From positions 126,305 through 190,304 of the forward strand of contig NZ_LMTS01000163.1 of the NCBI RefSeq assembly GCF_001541225.1: a stretch of DNA of 64,000 nucleotides, read 5' to 3'. Both the position numbers and the translations under genes were made by a program. The notes under the pieces are model-generated. The model did no database searches. It was not told the origin of the DNA and saw nothing but the letters and a program-made list of their open reading frames with translations. Origin of the DNA: Variovorax sp. WDL1. Lineage in GTDB: Bacteria > Pseudomonadota > Gammaproteobacteria > Burkholderiales > Burkholderiaceae_C. This document shows positions 42,629 to 51,023 of this stretch, in pieces (positions within the stretch are counted from its first letter, which is position 1; each line of letters starts with the position of its first letter).

Positions 42629-43591
42629 ATGGCAGTGCAGGAAGTCATCCTCGCCGAGCCGCGCGGCTTCTGCGCCGGCGTCGACCGCGCGATCGAGATC
42701 GTCGAGCGCGCCATTGCCAAGTTCGGCGCGCCGATCTACGTGCGCCACGAGATCGTGCACAACACCTATGTGGTGAACGAGCTCAAGGCGAAGGGCGCGG
42801 TCTTCATCGAGGACCTGGCCGAGGTGCCTCCCGGCGCGACGCTGGTGTTCAGCGCCCACGGCGTGAGCAAGGCCGTGCAGGCCGAGGCGCGGGCGCGCGG
42901 CTTCGAGGTCTTCGACGCCACCTGCCCGCTTGTGACCAAGGTGCATGTGGAGGTCGCCAAGCTCGCGAAAGAGGGCTACGAGTTCATCATGATCGGCCAC
43001 AAGGGGCACCCCGAGGTCGAGGGCACGATGGGGCAGCTGTCCAGCGGCATCCACTTGGTGGAGGACGTTGCGGACGTTGCGCGTGTCGAGCCGGCGCAGT
43101 CCGAGAAGCTGGCCGTGGTCACGCAGACCACGCTGTCGGTGGACGACGCGGCCGAGATCTCGGCCGCGGTACGGGCGCGCTTCCCGAAGGTCCGCGAGCC
43201 CAAGCAGCAGGACATCTGCTATGCCACGCAGAACCGGCAGGATGCAGTCAAGCTGCTGAGCCCGCAGGTCGACATCGTGATCGTGGTCGGCAGCCCGACC
43301 AGCTCCAACAGCAACCGCCTGCGCGAGCTGGCACAGCGTCTGGGCACCGTGGCCTACATGGTCGATTCCGCCGACGAGCTGCAGCCAGCGTGGTTCGAGG
43401 GCAGGGCCCGCGTGGGCCTGACGGCCGGCGCCTCCGCGCCCGAGGTGCTGGTGCGCGAGGTGATCGAGCGCGTCAAGGCGCTCGGTGCGGTGTCGGTGCG
43501 CAAGATGGATGGCATCCAAGAGACCCTGAAGTTCCCGCTTCCCAAGGGCCTGAAGCTCGACGACATGCCCGCACCGGGCCATATCTCGTGA
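42629..43591 (+). CDS. ispH: 4-hydroxy-3-methylbut-2-enyl diphosphate reductase
   Basis: Last step of the MEP isoprenoid pathway, giving IPP and DMAPP. 320 residues. The three cysteines of the [Fe-S] centre are in PRGFCAGVDRAIEIVE (about 17), FDATCPLVTKVHVEV (about 100) and the region QQDICYATQNRQDAV (about 195). Substrate-binding motifs YVRHEIVHN, SAHGVS, GHKGHPEVEGTMGQ and VVGSPTSSNSNRL are present. The stop shares one base with the next ATG. Confidence 0.97.
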   Translation: MAVQEVILAEPRGFCAGVDRAIEIVERAIAKFGAPIYVRHEIVHNTYVVNELKAKGAVFIEDLAEVPPGATLVFSAHGVSKAVQAEARARGFEVFDATCPLVTKVHVEVAKLAKEGYEFIMIGHKGHPEVEGTMGQLSSGIHLVEDVADVARVEPAQSEKLAVVTQTTLSVDDAAEISAAVRARFPKVREPKQQDICYATQNRQDAVKLLSPQVDIVIVVGSPTSSNSNRLRELAQRLGTVAYMVDSADELQPAWFEGRARVGLTAGASAPEVLVREVIERVKALGAVSVRKMDGIQETLKFPLPKGLKLDDMPAPGHIS

Positions 43592-44553
43592 TGGGCGGCG
43601 CCACCATCGACTGGCGTCGCGACATCGAGGCCGCCGCGCTGCGCATCCACGAACACGCCCCGCATTTCCTGCGCAGGACCCCGCTGTGGAAGCTGCCGGG
43701 CCGCGCGCTCGGCATCGATGTGCCGGGAGTCGAGCTCTGGCTCAAGCTCGAGCATCTGCAGGCCGGCGGCAGCTTCAAGGCGCGCGGCATGATGAACCGG
43801 CTGCTCGCCAACGAGATTCCCGCCAGCGGCGCCATCGTGGCCTCCGGCGGCAATGCCGGCATCGCGACCGCCGCGGCGGCGCAGGCGCTGGGTGTGCATT
43901 GCGAGGTCTTCCTGCCCATCGTGTCGCCGGAAGCCAAGCGCGCGAAGCTGCGCGCGCTCGAAGCCACGGTGGTGGTGGGCGGCGAGGCATATGCCGACGC
44001 CCTGGCCGCCTGCCTCGAGCGCCAGCGCGAAAGCGGCGCGCTGTTGACCCACGCCTACGACCAGGCCGAAGTGGTGGCCGGCGCCGGTACGCTGGGCCGT
44101 GAAATCGAGGAGGAGGGCGGCCTGCCCGACGCGGTGTTGGTCAGCGTGGGCGGCGGCGGCCTGATCGGCGGCCTCGCGGCGTGGTTCGAGCAGCGCAGCC
44201 GCGTGGTGGCGCTCGAACCCGAGCGCGCGCCCACGCTCTTTCGCGCGCGCGAGGCGGGCGAGCCGGTGGATGTGGAGGTGGGCGGCGTGGCGGCCGATTC
44301 GCTGGGCGCGCGCCGGATCGGCGGCTTTGCCTGGGACATCACGCAACGCCATGTGCGCGACGCCCTGCTGCTGCCCGACGAGGCGATCCGCGCCGCGCAG
44401 CTGTGGCTGTGGAAGGAGCTCAAGCTGGCCGTCGAGCCGGCTGCAGCCCTGCCGCTGGCCGCGCTGCACACGGGGGCCTATGCGCCGCGCGAAGGCGAGA
44501 AGATCTGCCTGATCGTCTGCGGCGCAAACGTGGACCCGGCGAGCCTGGCCTGA
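43591..44553 (+). CDS. PLP-dependent threonine/serine dehydratase-like enzyme
   Basis: 320 residues of fold type II. The PLP lysine is in LQAGGSFKARGMMNRLL near residue 60, the phosphate loop GGNAGIATAAAAQALG and the C-terminal VSVGGGGLIGGLAAW are clear. It resembles the catalytic domain of catabolic threonine or serine dehydratase without a regulatory ACT domain. The GGNAG loop, where true threonine dehydratases often show SSGNHAQ, leaves room for another hydroxy-amino acid substrate. Coupled to ispH by the overlapping TGATG. Confidence 0.87.
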   Translation: MGGATIDWRRDIEAAALRIHEHAPHFLRRTPLWKLPGRALGIDVPGVELWLKLEHLQAGGSFKARGMMNRLLANEIPASGAIVASGGNAGIATAAAAQALGVHCEVFLPIVSPEAKRAKLRALEATVVVGGEAYADALAACLERQRESGALLTHAYDQAEVVAGAGTLGREIEEEGGLPDAVLVSVGGGGLIGGLAAWFEQRSRVVALEPERAPTLFRAREAGEPVDVEVGGVAADSLGARRIGGFAWDITQRHVRDALLLPDEAIRAAQLWLWKELKLAVEPAAALPLAALHTGAYAPREGEKICLIVCGANVDPASLA

Positions 44554-44964
44554 TCAGCTCTGCGGCTGGTCGACGTTGACCATCCACGGCACGCCGAACT
44601 TGTCTTCGAGCATGCCGAAGCCCGGCGACCAGAACGTGGCGGCATAGGGCATCGTGACCTTCCCGCCCTCGGACAGCGTCCTGAAGAGCTGTTCGCCTTC
44701 CTTCACATCCTTCGCCTGGACCGAGAGCGAAAAGCCCTTGTAGCCGTCGAAGGGCATGCCGGGCGGCAGGTCGGAGGCCATGATCTGCTTGCCGCGCGCT
44801 TCCAGCGTGGCATGCATGATCTTGTTCTTGTGCGAGTCCGGTGTTTCCTTGCCCATCGGGCTCTCGCCGAAGGTCATGCTGAAGAGGATCTTGCCGCCCA
44901 GGCTCTTGGCATAGAAGGCCAGCGCCTCGGCCGCGTTTCCGTTGAAGGACAGATAGGCTTCCAT
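44554..44964 (-). CDS. VOC family (PhnB-like) protein
   Basis: 136 residues. YLSFNGNAAEALAFYAKSLGGKILF at the start and TMPYAATFWSPGFGMLEDKFGVPWMVN at the end are the marks of the PhnB/YdhR branch of the vicinal oxygen chelate (glyoxalase-fold) superfamily. Metal ligands and substrate are not clear and the function is unknown. It converges exactly on the dehydratase gene, with no spare bases between the stops, and is divergent from serS. Confidence 0.87.
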   Translation of the reverse strand: MEAYLSFNGNAAEALAFYAKSLGGKILFSMTFGESPMGKETPDSHKNKIMHATLEARGKQIMASDLPPGMPFDGYKGFSLSVQAKDVKEGEQLFRTLSEGGKVTMPYAATFWSPGFGMLEDKFGVPWMVNVDQPQS

Positions 44965-45010
44965 CGAATCTCCTTGGTTCTTGGGAGGGGAGTGATCCTA
45001 CGCCCCCGCC

Positions 45011-46354
<1,344 letters not shown>

Positions 46355-46407
46355 AAGGCTGTTGGAAGTCTCTGCTAGAATCGCCGGCTCGACAAACACC
46401 AGACTCC

Positions 46408-46498
<91 letters not shown>

Positions 46499-46542
46499 AC
46501 GTAAGCTTTTAGATCACTTCACGGTGCATCAAAAAGCCCAGA

Positions 46543-46566
46543 AAGCCCCGCCAGCCGGGGCTTTTT
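46543..46566 (+). terminator. Rho-independent terminator of tRNA-Ser, also left attachment core
   Basis: AGCCCCG and CGGGGCT pair over the loop CCAGC, followed by five T. It lies 45 bases after the tRNA. The same 24 bases, from AAGCCCCG to the T-run, are repeated exactly at 62817-62840, at the other end of the inserted element, so the terminator appears to be the recombination core, with one copy left at each junction. A further imperfect match (CGCGCTTTGACAT here, CGCGCTTGACAT there) lies about 25-30 bases beyond each copy. Confidence 0.75.
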
Positions 46567-46611
46567 CACATCTGAACGCTTCACATCGCGCTTTGACATT
46601 GCATGCTGTTT

Positions 46612-46648
46612 GGGGGCAAAGTCGGGGGAAGCGGAGGCATTTGCCCCC
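46612..46648. repeat. Inverted repeat in the integrase leader
   Basis: GGGGGCAAA (46612-46620) and TTTGCCCCC (46640-46648) form a perfect 9-bp dyad with a 19-base centre, ending 24 bases before the integrase ATG. It could be an operator or a leader hairpin that limits integrase expression. Confidence 0.45.
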
Positions 46649-46817
46649 TGCAGACCTTGATTTTTCCCCCACATGGCCCTGACCGACACCGCGTGCAAGA
46701 ACGCCAAATGCGACCCCGCCAAGCCCCGTACGCGCTTCGCTGACACGGGCGGTCTGTACCTCGAGGTTTCCGCCGCTGGGGGAAAGCATTGGTACTGGAA
46801 GTACCGGTTTGGGGGAA
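46624..46817 (+). repeat. GGGGGAA heptamers, possible integrase arm sites (left end)
   Basis: GGGGGAA occurs at 46624-46630, 46778-46784 and 46811-46817, and near the right end at 62675-62681 and 62687-62693, all in the same direction. Tyrosine integrases with an N-terminal arm-binding domain bind short direct repeats flanking the core. Clustering at both ends is suggestive, though two copies lie inside the integrase gene and a G-run heptamer is not rare here. Confidence 0.3.
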
Positions 46818-47893
46818 AGGAAAAGCGCCTGGCGCTGGGCGCTTACCCGGGCGTGGGGCTGGCCAAGGCCCGCCGCGATCGTGACGATGCCCGAGACCTC
46901 CTGAAGGCCGGCAGCGACCCCGTGCAGGCCAAGGCGGAGAGCAAGCTCGCTCACCGCGTGAAGCTCGACAACAACTTCGAGGCGGTCGCCCGCGCGTGGT
47001 TCGAGCACTGGAAGGGCCCGAAGTCGCCCCGGCACGCCGACTACGTCCTGCGCCGCCTTGAGGCCGACGTCTTCCCCCACCTGGGCCCGCGGCCGATCGC
47101 CAGCATCACGGCGCCGCAGCTGCTCGCCGTCGCCAAGAAGATCGAGAGCAGGGGAGCGGTCGACATCGCGAAGCGTGCCTGGCAGACGTGTGGCCAGATC
47201 TTCCGGTACGCCGTCGCGCACGGCATCCTCGAGCGCAACCCTGCCGTCGACGTGAAGCCCGCCGACGCCCTCAAGCCGCGCGCCAAGACCCACTATGCGC
47301 GCGTAGAGGCGAAGGAGATGCCGGAGCTCCTGCGCAAGATCGAGGCGTACCAGGGCACGCCGGCCACGCGCCTGGCCATGAAGCTGATGGCGCTCACGTT
47401 CGTACGTACCGGCGAGCTGATCGCCGCGCGCTGGGACGAGTTCGACCTCGAGGGCGCGAAGGAATGGCGCATCCCGGCCGAGCGCATGAAGATGAAAACG
47501 CCGCACATCGTGCCGCTGTCGAAGCAGGCCATCGAGGTCCTGCAGACCATCCACGAACTGCGCGGCCTCAGCGGATTGCTGTTCCCCGGCGAGCGGGACC
47601 ACGAGAAGCCGATGTCAAACGGGACGATCCTCGGCGCCCTGCGGCGCATGGGCTACGCCGGCCGCATGACGGGCCACGGCTTCCGCGGCGTGGCCTCGAC
47701 CATCCTGCACGAGCTCGGACACCGGCACGACATCATTGAGCTGCAGCTTGCGCACCAGGAGCGCGACGATGTCAGCGCGGCGTACAACTTCGCGACCTAC
47801 CTGCCACAGCGCAGGAAGATGATGCAGCAGTGGGCGGACCACCTCGACCAATTGCGCGCGGGCGCGAAGATCCTGCCGTTCAAGGCGGCGTGA
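46673..47893 (+). CDS. int: P4-type tyrosine recombinase (integrase)
   Basis: 406 residues. N-terminal DUF4102-type arm-binding domain (about 1-90, LYLEVSAAGGKHWYWKYRFGG), a SAM-like core-binding domain (about 100-190), then the catalytic domain with Arg245 (VRTGELIAARWDEF), His335 and Arg338 (HGFRG), His361 (QLAHQ) and nucleophile Tyr371 or Tyr376. All needed residues are present, so it should be active. Integrases of this type commonly use tRNA genes, matching its place after tRNA-Ser. Confidence 0.95.
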   Translation: MALTDTACKNAKCDPAKPRTRFADTGGLYLEVSAAGGKHWYWKYRFGGKEKRLALGAYPGVGLAKARRDRDDARDLLKAGSDPVQAKAESKLAHRVKLDNNFEAVARAWFEHWKGPKSPRHADYVLRRLEADVFPHLGPRPIASITAPQLLAVAKKIESRGAVDIAKRAWQTCGQIFRYAVAHGILERNPAVDVKPADALKPRAKTHYARVEAKEMPELLRKIEAYQGTPATRLAMKLMALTFVRTGELIAARWDEFDLEGAKEWRIPAERMKMKTPHIVPLSKQAIEVLQTIHELRGLSGLLFPGERDHEKPMSNGTILGALRRMGYAGRMTGHGFRGVASTILHELGHRHDIIELQLAHQERDDVSAAYNFATYLPQRRKMMQQWADHLDQLRAGAKILPFKAA

Positions 47894-47899
47894 CCAATA

Positions 47900-47950
47900 T
47901 GGCACCGGGTGCCACATTTTCCCAAGCTCAGAAGCCGGCACCCGGTGCCG
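47900..47950. promoter_or_regulatory. Two GGCACC-type palindromes after the integrase
   Basis: TGGCACCGGGTGCCA (47900-47914) and CGGCACCCGGTGCCG (47936-47950) are near-identical palindromes 36 bases apart, centre to centre. They lie in the 219-base gap between the converging integrase gene and the membrane-protein gene. They may be paired operator sites or a bidirectional terminator region; no T-run follows. The remainder of the gap shows nothing. Confidence 0.4.
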
Positions 47951-48112
47951 CCTTCGTCCTGCCTCAAGGTCGAGGGCGGGGAGTTTCGGCGATCACACGA
48001 CGATACCGCCCAAACCCTCGCGGAAGTCGGAGTGACCCGGTGGAACCGGGTTCCACCACCGTCGAAAGCCCGCTGATCCCGCACGGAGTGCGGAATTAGA
48101 CCAAGCCGTTGG

Positions 48113-48370
48113 TCAGTTTTCGCGGTACTTCTCGCTCACCAGCGATCCGCCCTCACTACGGACCGTGCCACTGACGAGCGATCGAGTCGGCGGCTTGGTC
48201 GCCTCGGCAAGCTCTTCCAAGAGCCTGTTAGTGCGCTTTTGCTCCTCGATCAGCGTCCGCAGAAGCGGCTTGCTTCCAAAGATCGCGAAGGGCATCAAGA
48301 TCCAAAGTACCGCAATCAGGAGTGCGATGAGCACCCACACGATCATCAATCCGCCAGCTGCTCCGACCAT
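48113..48370 (-). CDS. Small membrane protein, unknown
   Basis: 85 residues from MVGAAGGLMIVWVLIALLIA, with GGAG 6-8 bases before the ATG. One long hydrophobic segment spans about residues 8-32, followed by a charged helix (LLRTLIEEQKRTNRLLEELAEA) that could form a coiled coil, and a Ser/Lys-rich tail. Two copies of the element's palindrome lie in its leader. No family recognised. Confidence 0.55.
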   Translation of the reverse strand: MVGAAGGLMIVWVLIALLIAVLWILMPFAIFGSKPLLRTLIEEQKRTNRLLEELAEATKPPTRSLVSGTVRSEGGSLVSEKYREN

Positions 48371-48410
48371 TCTCACTCCTCGTTGTTGGTGGCCGGCATC
48401 GTACCCAAAG

Positions 48411-48424
48411 TGGCAACGTTGCCA
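48411..48424. repeat. TGGCAACGTTGCCA palindrome, copy 1
   Basis: A perfect 14-bp palindrome 40 bases upstream of the ATG at 48370, in the gap between two minus-strand genes. It is one of five copies inside the element and the position suits an operator. Confidence 0.6.
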
Positions 48425-48455
48425 GTCCCCTTGTCCCGTGGGACGGTACAGGCAG

Positions 48456-48473
48456 GGTGGCAACGTTGCCACC
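48456..48473. repeat. TGGCAACGTTGCCA palindrome, copy 2 (18-bp form)
   Basis: GGTGGCAACGTTGCCACC is an 18-bp perfect palindrome, its centre 47 bases from that of copy 1. GTCCCGTGGGAC, a related form of the repeats at 50582-50676, lies between the two copies. Confidence 0.6.
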
Positions 48474-48534
48474 TGGACGGGGGCCAGATTCCCCCGGCCG
48501 CATGGAATACCGGCATCGGTGGCCGGTATTCGCC

Positions 48535-49029
48535 TCACGCTTCAAGGCCGCCGTCTTCTTCGTCGGCCTCCCTGCGCCCTTCGTCGACCACCTCTTTCGG
48601 GGCAGAGAGATAGACGATCTGGTCCGGCACCAGGGAGAACAACTCCCCGTCGACGTCCATGAAAGTTACTACCTCATCGTTGCCTAGCTCGAGTTCCCAG
48701 AACAGCGTGTAGAGGTCCTTCGCATCCTCGGGGGGTGGTTCGGAGATCACCTTGTTCCCAACCAACACGATCTTCATGGGCTCCTCAGGGTCGATGCGGG
48801 AATCGGGCGCCCTCGGGGCGGCGTTCCAGAGGAATCGCACGCCCTGAAGATGCTTGAGGTTCACCAGGACGCTGCGGCCATCAATGGTGTCGAACCAAAA
48901 ACGACGGTTCGCCCAATACTCGCCCTCCAAGATTTTTTCCAGTCTGTCCGACTCGGGCTTCCGCACCTCACAGATGAGGTCGTCCTCTTGGCCAGCGAGG
49001 AGAAATCGCAAGAAGTAGGTCTTCGCCAT
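48535..49029 (-). CDS. Hypothetical protein, acidic
   Basis: 164 residues starting MAKTYFLRFLLAGQEDDLIC. It is acidic, has no membrane segment or signal peptide, and alternates short strands and loops (SVLVNLKHLQGVRFLWN, KIVLVGNKVISEPPPEDAKD, VVTFMDVDGELFSLVPDQIV). The last 20 residues are mostly Asp and Glu. I recognise no family. It is divergent from the ribbon-helix-helix-type gene, with a pair of direct repeats between the two starts. Confidence 0.6.
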   Translation of the reverse strand: MAKTYFLRFLLAGQEDDLICEVRKPESDRLEKILEGEYWANRRFWFDTIDGRSVLVNLKHLQGVRFLWNAAPRAPDSRIDPEEPMKIVLVGNKVISEPPPEDAKDLYTLFWELELGNDEVVTFMDVDGELFSLVPDQIVYLSAPKEVVDEGRREADEEDGGLEA

Positions 49030-49059
49030 GGTCGCTTATCGGGTTTTTCTCTACTTTAT

Positions 49060-49108
49060 GGATTACAAAAAGTCTTGCGATCGACAACTTTGCGGATTAC
49101 ATTAAGTC
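49060..49108. promoter_or_regulatory. Two 15-bp direct repeats in the divergent gap
   Basis: GGATTACAAAAAGTC (49060-49074) and GGATTACATTAAGTC (49094-49108) agree at 13 of 15 positions and are 34 bases apart, about three helical turns. They fill the 81-base A/T-rich gap between the genes starting at 49029 and 49111; the second ends two bases before the ATG at 49111, so a bound protein would block translation initiation sequences and transcription there. The neighbouring ribbon-helix-helix-type protein is the natural candidate. Confidence 0.5.
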
Positions 49109-49110
49109 CC

Positions 49111-49287
49111 ATGACGAAGCAAGAACGTGAAGCACAGGCCCGAATGGGTCGCCCGCCACTCCCTGAAGAGCAGCGGGCAGTGAATGGTTCCATTCGTCTG
49201 ACGCCGGATCGATGGACGAAGCTGAGGACGCTGGGCACGGCCTGGCTCAACAAGGCAATCGATCGAGCGAAGTTGCCGAAAGGCTGA
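49111..49287 (+). CDS. Small ribbon-helix-helix-type protein
   Basis: 58 residues starting MTKQEREAQARMGRPPLPEE. NGSIRLTPDRWTKLRTLG followed by WLNKAIDRAK reads as the short strand and two helices of an Arc/CopG-type fold. Such proteins repress their own promoters, and the direct repeats just upstream would be the sites. No toxin-like partner is evident unless it is the divergent acidic protein. Confidence 0.5.
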   Translation: MTKQEREAQARMGRPPLPEEQRAVNGSIRLTPDRWTKLRTLGTAWLNKAIDRAKLPKG

Positions 49288-49363
49288 CCGCAAAAACGAA
49301 GGCCAGTAGCGCTTGGACCCGCTACCGACCTTCTGACCATCAATCACTGAGTAGGAGTGAATC

Positions 49364-49630
49364 ATGGCTACCTCGAATGTTATCGACTTTGCATCTGCAA
49401 AGCGCAAGATCCTCGCCAAGCGCGCCGCAGCTGCGCGCGCTGCACAGCCGGCCTACGACCCTTTTGAAAGCCCGCTGCTGAAGGCGTATGCCGCCAAGCT
49501 TGACCCCGAGATGCTGCGCATCATGCGCACCGCGGTTGCCGATGGCTACGCCCAAGGCAAGACCACCGGCAGCATCGTTGCCTCCGTCCGTCGTGATGCC
49601 GTGCGCCAAGCCGCGCGCGCAGCTCTGTAA
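49364..49630 (+). CDS. Hypothetical protein, Ala/Arg-rich
   Basis: 88 residues starting MATSNVIDFASAKRKILAKR. Basic and alanine-rich N-terminus, then YDPFESPLLKAYAAKLDPEML and GKTTGSIVASVRRDAVRQ. No membrane segment. No family recognised. GAGT lies shortly upstream of the ATG. Probably transcribed with the next gene, 10 bases on. Confidence 0.5.
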   Translation: MATSNVIDFASAKRKILAKRAAAARAAQPAYDPFESPLLKAYAAKLDPEMLRIMRTAVADGYAQGKTTGSIVASVRRDAVRQAARAAL

Positions 49631-49640
49631 GGGGCTGGAC

Positions 49641-50120
49641 ATGGCAAAGAGAAAGCCTCAGCTGACGCCCGAGATTGGCGCGAGCGACCTGCAGATCACG
49701 ATCACACCTCGCGCTTGCGTAACTTGGGCGGGTTCGATTGAGCAACTCCGCGCTGAGGGCCTAATCCCTCCCGGCATTGAGTTGCCCAAGCTCGACCAGC
49801 CACAGACATGGAACGCTGGCGGACACAAGTTCAGTCTGCACCGCTCGCGACCGGAATGGGAGAAGGGGCGCGCTTGGTGCACCGGAAACTTTTGGTGTCT
49901 TCATCGGCTTGAGAAGGGCGTGAGAGATCATGTCAGCTGGGACGACGCCGCCGTCTATCAAAAGCAGAAGGAGCTTGAGCACGAGATCTGGCGGAGATCG
50001 CCCGAGGGCCTCCAGATGATTCGGCGGTGGGCCCACGCGGCCACAGATAGGAGCTTTCAGGCCTTCTTGAAGGCGGCCATATTGCCAGACCAGCGCAAGC
50101 CCGAGACGGCAGACTCTTGA
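49641..50120 (+). CDS. Hypothetical protein
   Basis: 159 residues starting MAKRKPQLTPEIGASDLQIT, with GGGG upstream of the ATG. It contains WNAGGHKFSLHRSRPEWEKGRAWCTGNFWCLHRL, rich in aromatic residues, and a helical C-terminus (YQKQKELEHEIWRRSPEGLQMI). No known family or signal. It comes 9 bases before the first of the paired DNA-binding-type proteins, so they are likely one transcript. Confidence 0.5.
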   Translation: MAKRKPQLTPEIGASDLQITITPRACVTWAGSIEQLRAEGLIPPGIELPKLDQPQTWNAGGHKFSLHRSRPEWEKGRAWCTGNFWCLHRLEKGVRDHVSWDDAAVYQKQKELEHEIWRRSPEGLQMIRRWAHAATDRSFQAFLKAAILPDQRKPETADS

Positions 50121-50129
50121 TCGCGCCGA

Positions 50130-50582
50130 GTGTCCCGCACCCAACGCTCAAGGCGGGGCTCAGGACGCGACGCAGGGGGCTTTGTGGCCCTTCCATGGTC
50201 CGTCCTGGACTCGCCGGCCTATCAGGGCCTCAGCATGCACGCGCGGGCCCTTCTGCTCGAGATCGCACGCCAGTGGCGGGGCGACAACAATGGCATGCTC
50301 TTGTGCTCGCGGGCGTACATGGCGACACGGGGCTGGAAGTCAAACGACATGCTCATGAAAGCCAGAGACGAGCTCCTGCGCGCGCAGCTGCTGTACCAGA
50401 CGGTGCAGGGACATCGCCCGAACAAGGCGAGCTGGTACGCGTTGACCTGGTACTCGCTCGACAAGCTGCAAGGCTTCGACGAAGGCTCTGCCCAAGGCTT
50501 CGTGCGCAGCGCGTACAAGCCGGCGCCGCTTTTGAGAACGCGACCCTTAGACCGCCTGGCGGGACAGGAGGCACGTCTATAG
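50130..50582 (+). CDS. Winged-helix replication/regulatory-type protein, paralogue A
   Basis: 150 residues from a GTG start. GRDAGGFVALPWSVLDSPAY, LSMHARALLLEIARQW and GWKSNDMLMKARDELLRAQL followed by GHRPNKASWYALTW look like an N-terminal winged helix of the kind found in replication initiators and phage regulators. It is about 60 percent identical by eye to the protein at 52880. The stop overlaps the first of three palindromic repeats at 50582-50676, which might be its binding sites. Assignment as an initiator is a guess from that layout. Confidence 0.6.
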   Translation: MSRTQRSRRGSGRDAGGFVALPWSVLDSPAYQGLSMHARALLLEIARQWRGDNNGMLLCSRAYMATRGWKSNDMLMKARDELLRAQLLYQTVQGHRPNKASWYALTWYSLDKLQGFDEGSAQGFVRSAYKPAPLLRTRPLDRLAGQEARL

Positions 50583-50676
50583 TCCCGTGGGGCGGGACAG
50601 AGACATCGCTCACTGTCCCGTGGGGCGGGACTATAAGGGCCATTTTGGGCACTCTCTCTGTCCCGTGGGGCGGTCA
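50582..50676 (+). repeat. Three iteron-like repeats GTCCCGTGGGGCGGGAC
   Basis: Full copies at 50582-50598 and 50615-50631 and a copy differing at the end at 50660-50676. Each has GTCCC and GGGAC arms around GTGGGGC. Spacing is 33 then 45 bases. They directly follow paralogue A. A shorter relative, GTCCCGTGGGAC, lies in 48433-48445. They could be iterons of a replication origin or operators. Confidence 0.6.
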
Positions 50677-51023
50677 CCATCTAGATATGCCATCTACTGC
50701 CCCCGGCTGTTCTGTCTTCATGCATGCGGAGTAGGTCGGCAAAGTAGCCCGGCCCCCGTAACGCTGATGAAACGTTACCGAAATAGAGCGCACCGAACGA
50801 TGCACCAAAGCCCCCCCTTGGGTGACGGCTCCGGGCCCTGGCGGTCACGATGGGTCACGCAATGTCACGCGCGTTGCCAGTCGGCGGCAAGACCCCGAAG
50901 TGGCAACGTTGCCACTCGTATGGCACTATTTGAATCGCTGCGTCTAGGCTGATCCCCGAAAACTCGCGAACCTGGCGAGCCGACGCAGCACCTATCTTCA
51001 GGTCGGTCGCAGAGGTGGCGTAC
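50677..51023. other. Gene-free stretch with palindrome copy 3
   Basis: About 350 bases after the iteron-like repeats with no gene I can support. An open frame at 50587-50952 is Cys/Arg/His-rich and made partly from the repeats, so it was set aside. The stretch contains the 18-bp palindrome at 50899-50916 and probably the promoter of the gene at 51024. With the repeats before it, this is the best candidate for an origin of replication in the element. Confidence 0.4.
50899..50916. repeat. TGGCAACGTTGCCA palindrome, copy 3 (18-bp form)
   Basis: AGTGGCAACGTTGCCACT, a perfect 18-bp palindrome, 108 bases before the gene at 51024. Identical over all 18 bases to copy 5 at 60181-60198. Confidence 0.6.

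Noticed and set aside
48411-50676. CRISPR array from the repeated palindromes and GTCCC units
   Set aside because: Repeats are short, widely and unevenly spaced, partly inside genes, and no cas gene is present.
50587-50952. 121-codon open frame after paralogue A
   Set aside because: Its Cys/Arg/Gly-rich translation comes largely from the repeated GTCCC units and it has no ribosome-binding site or family.
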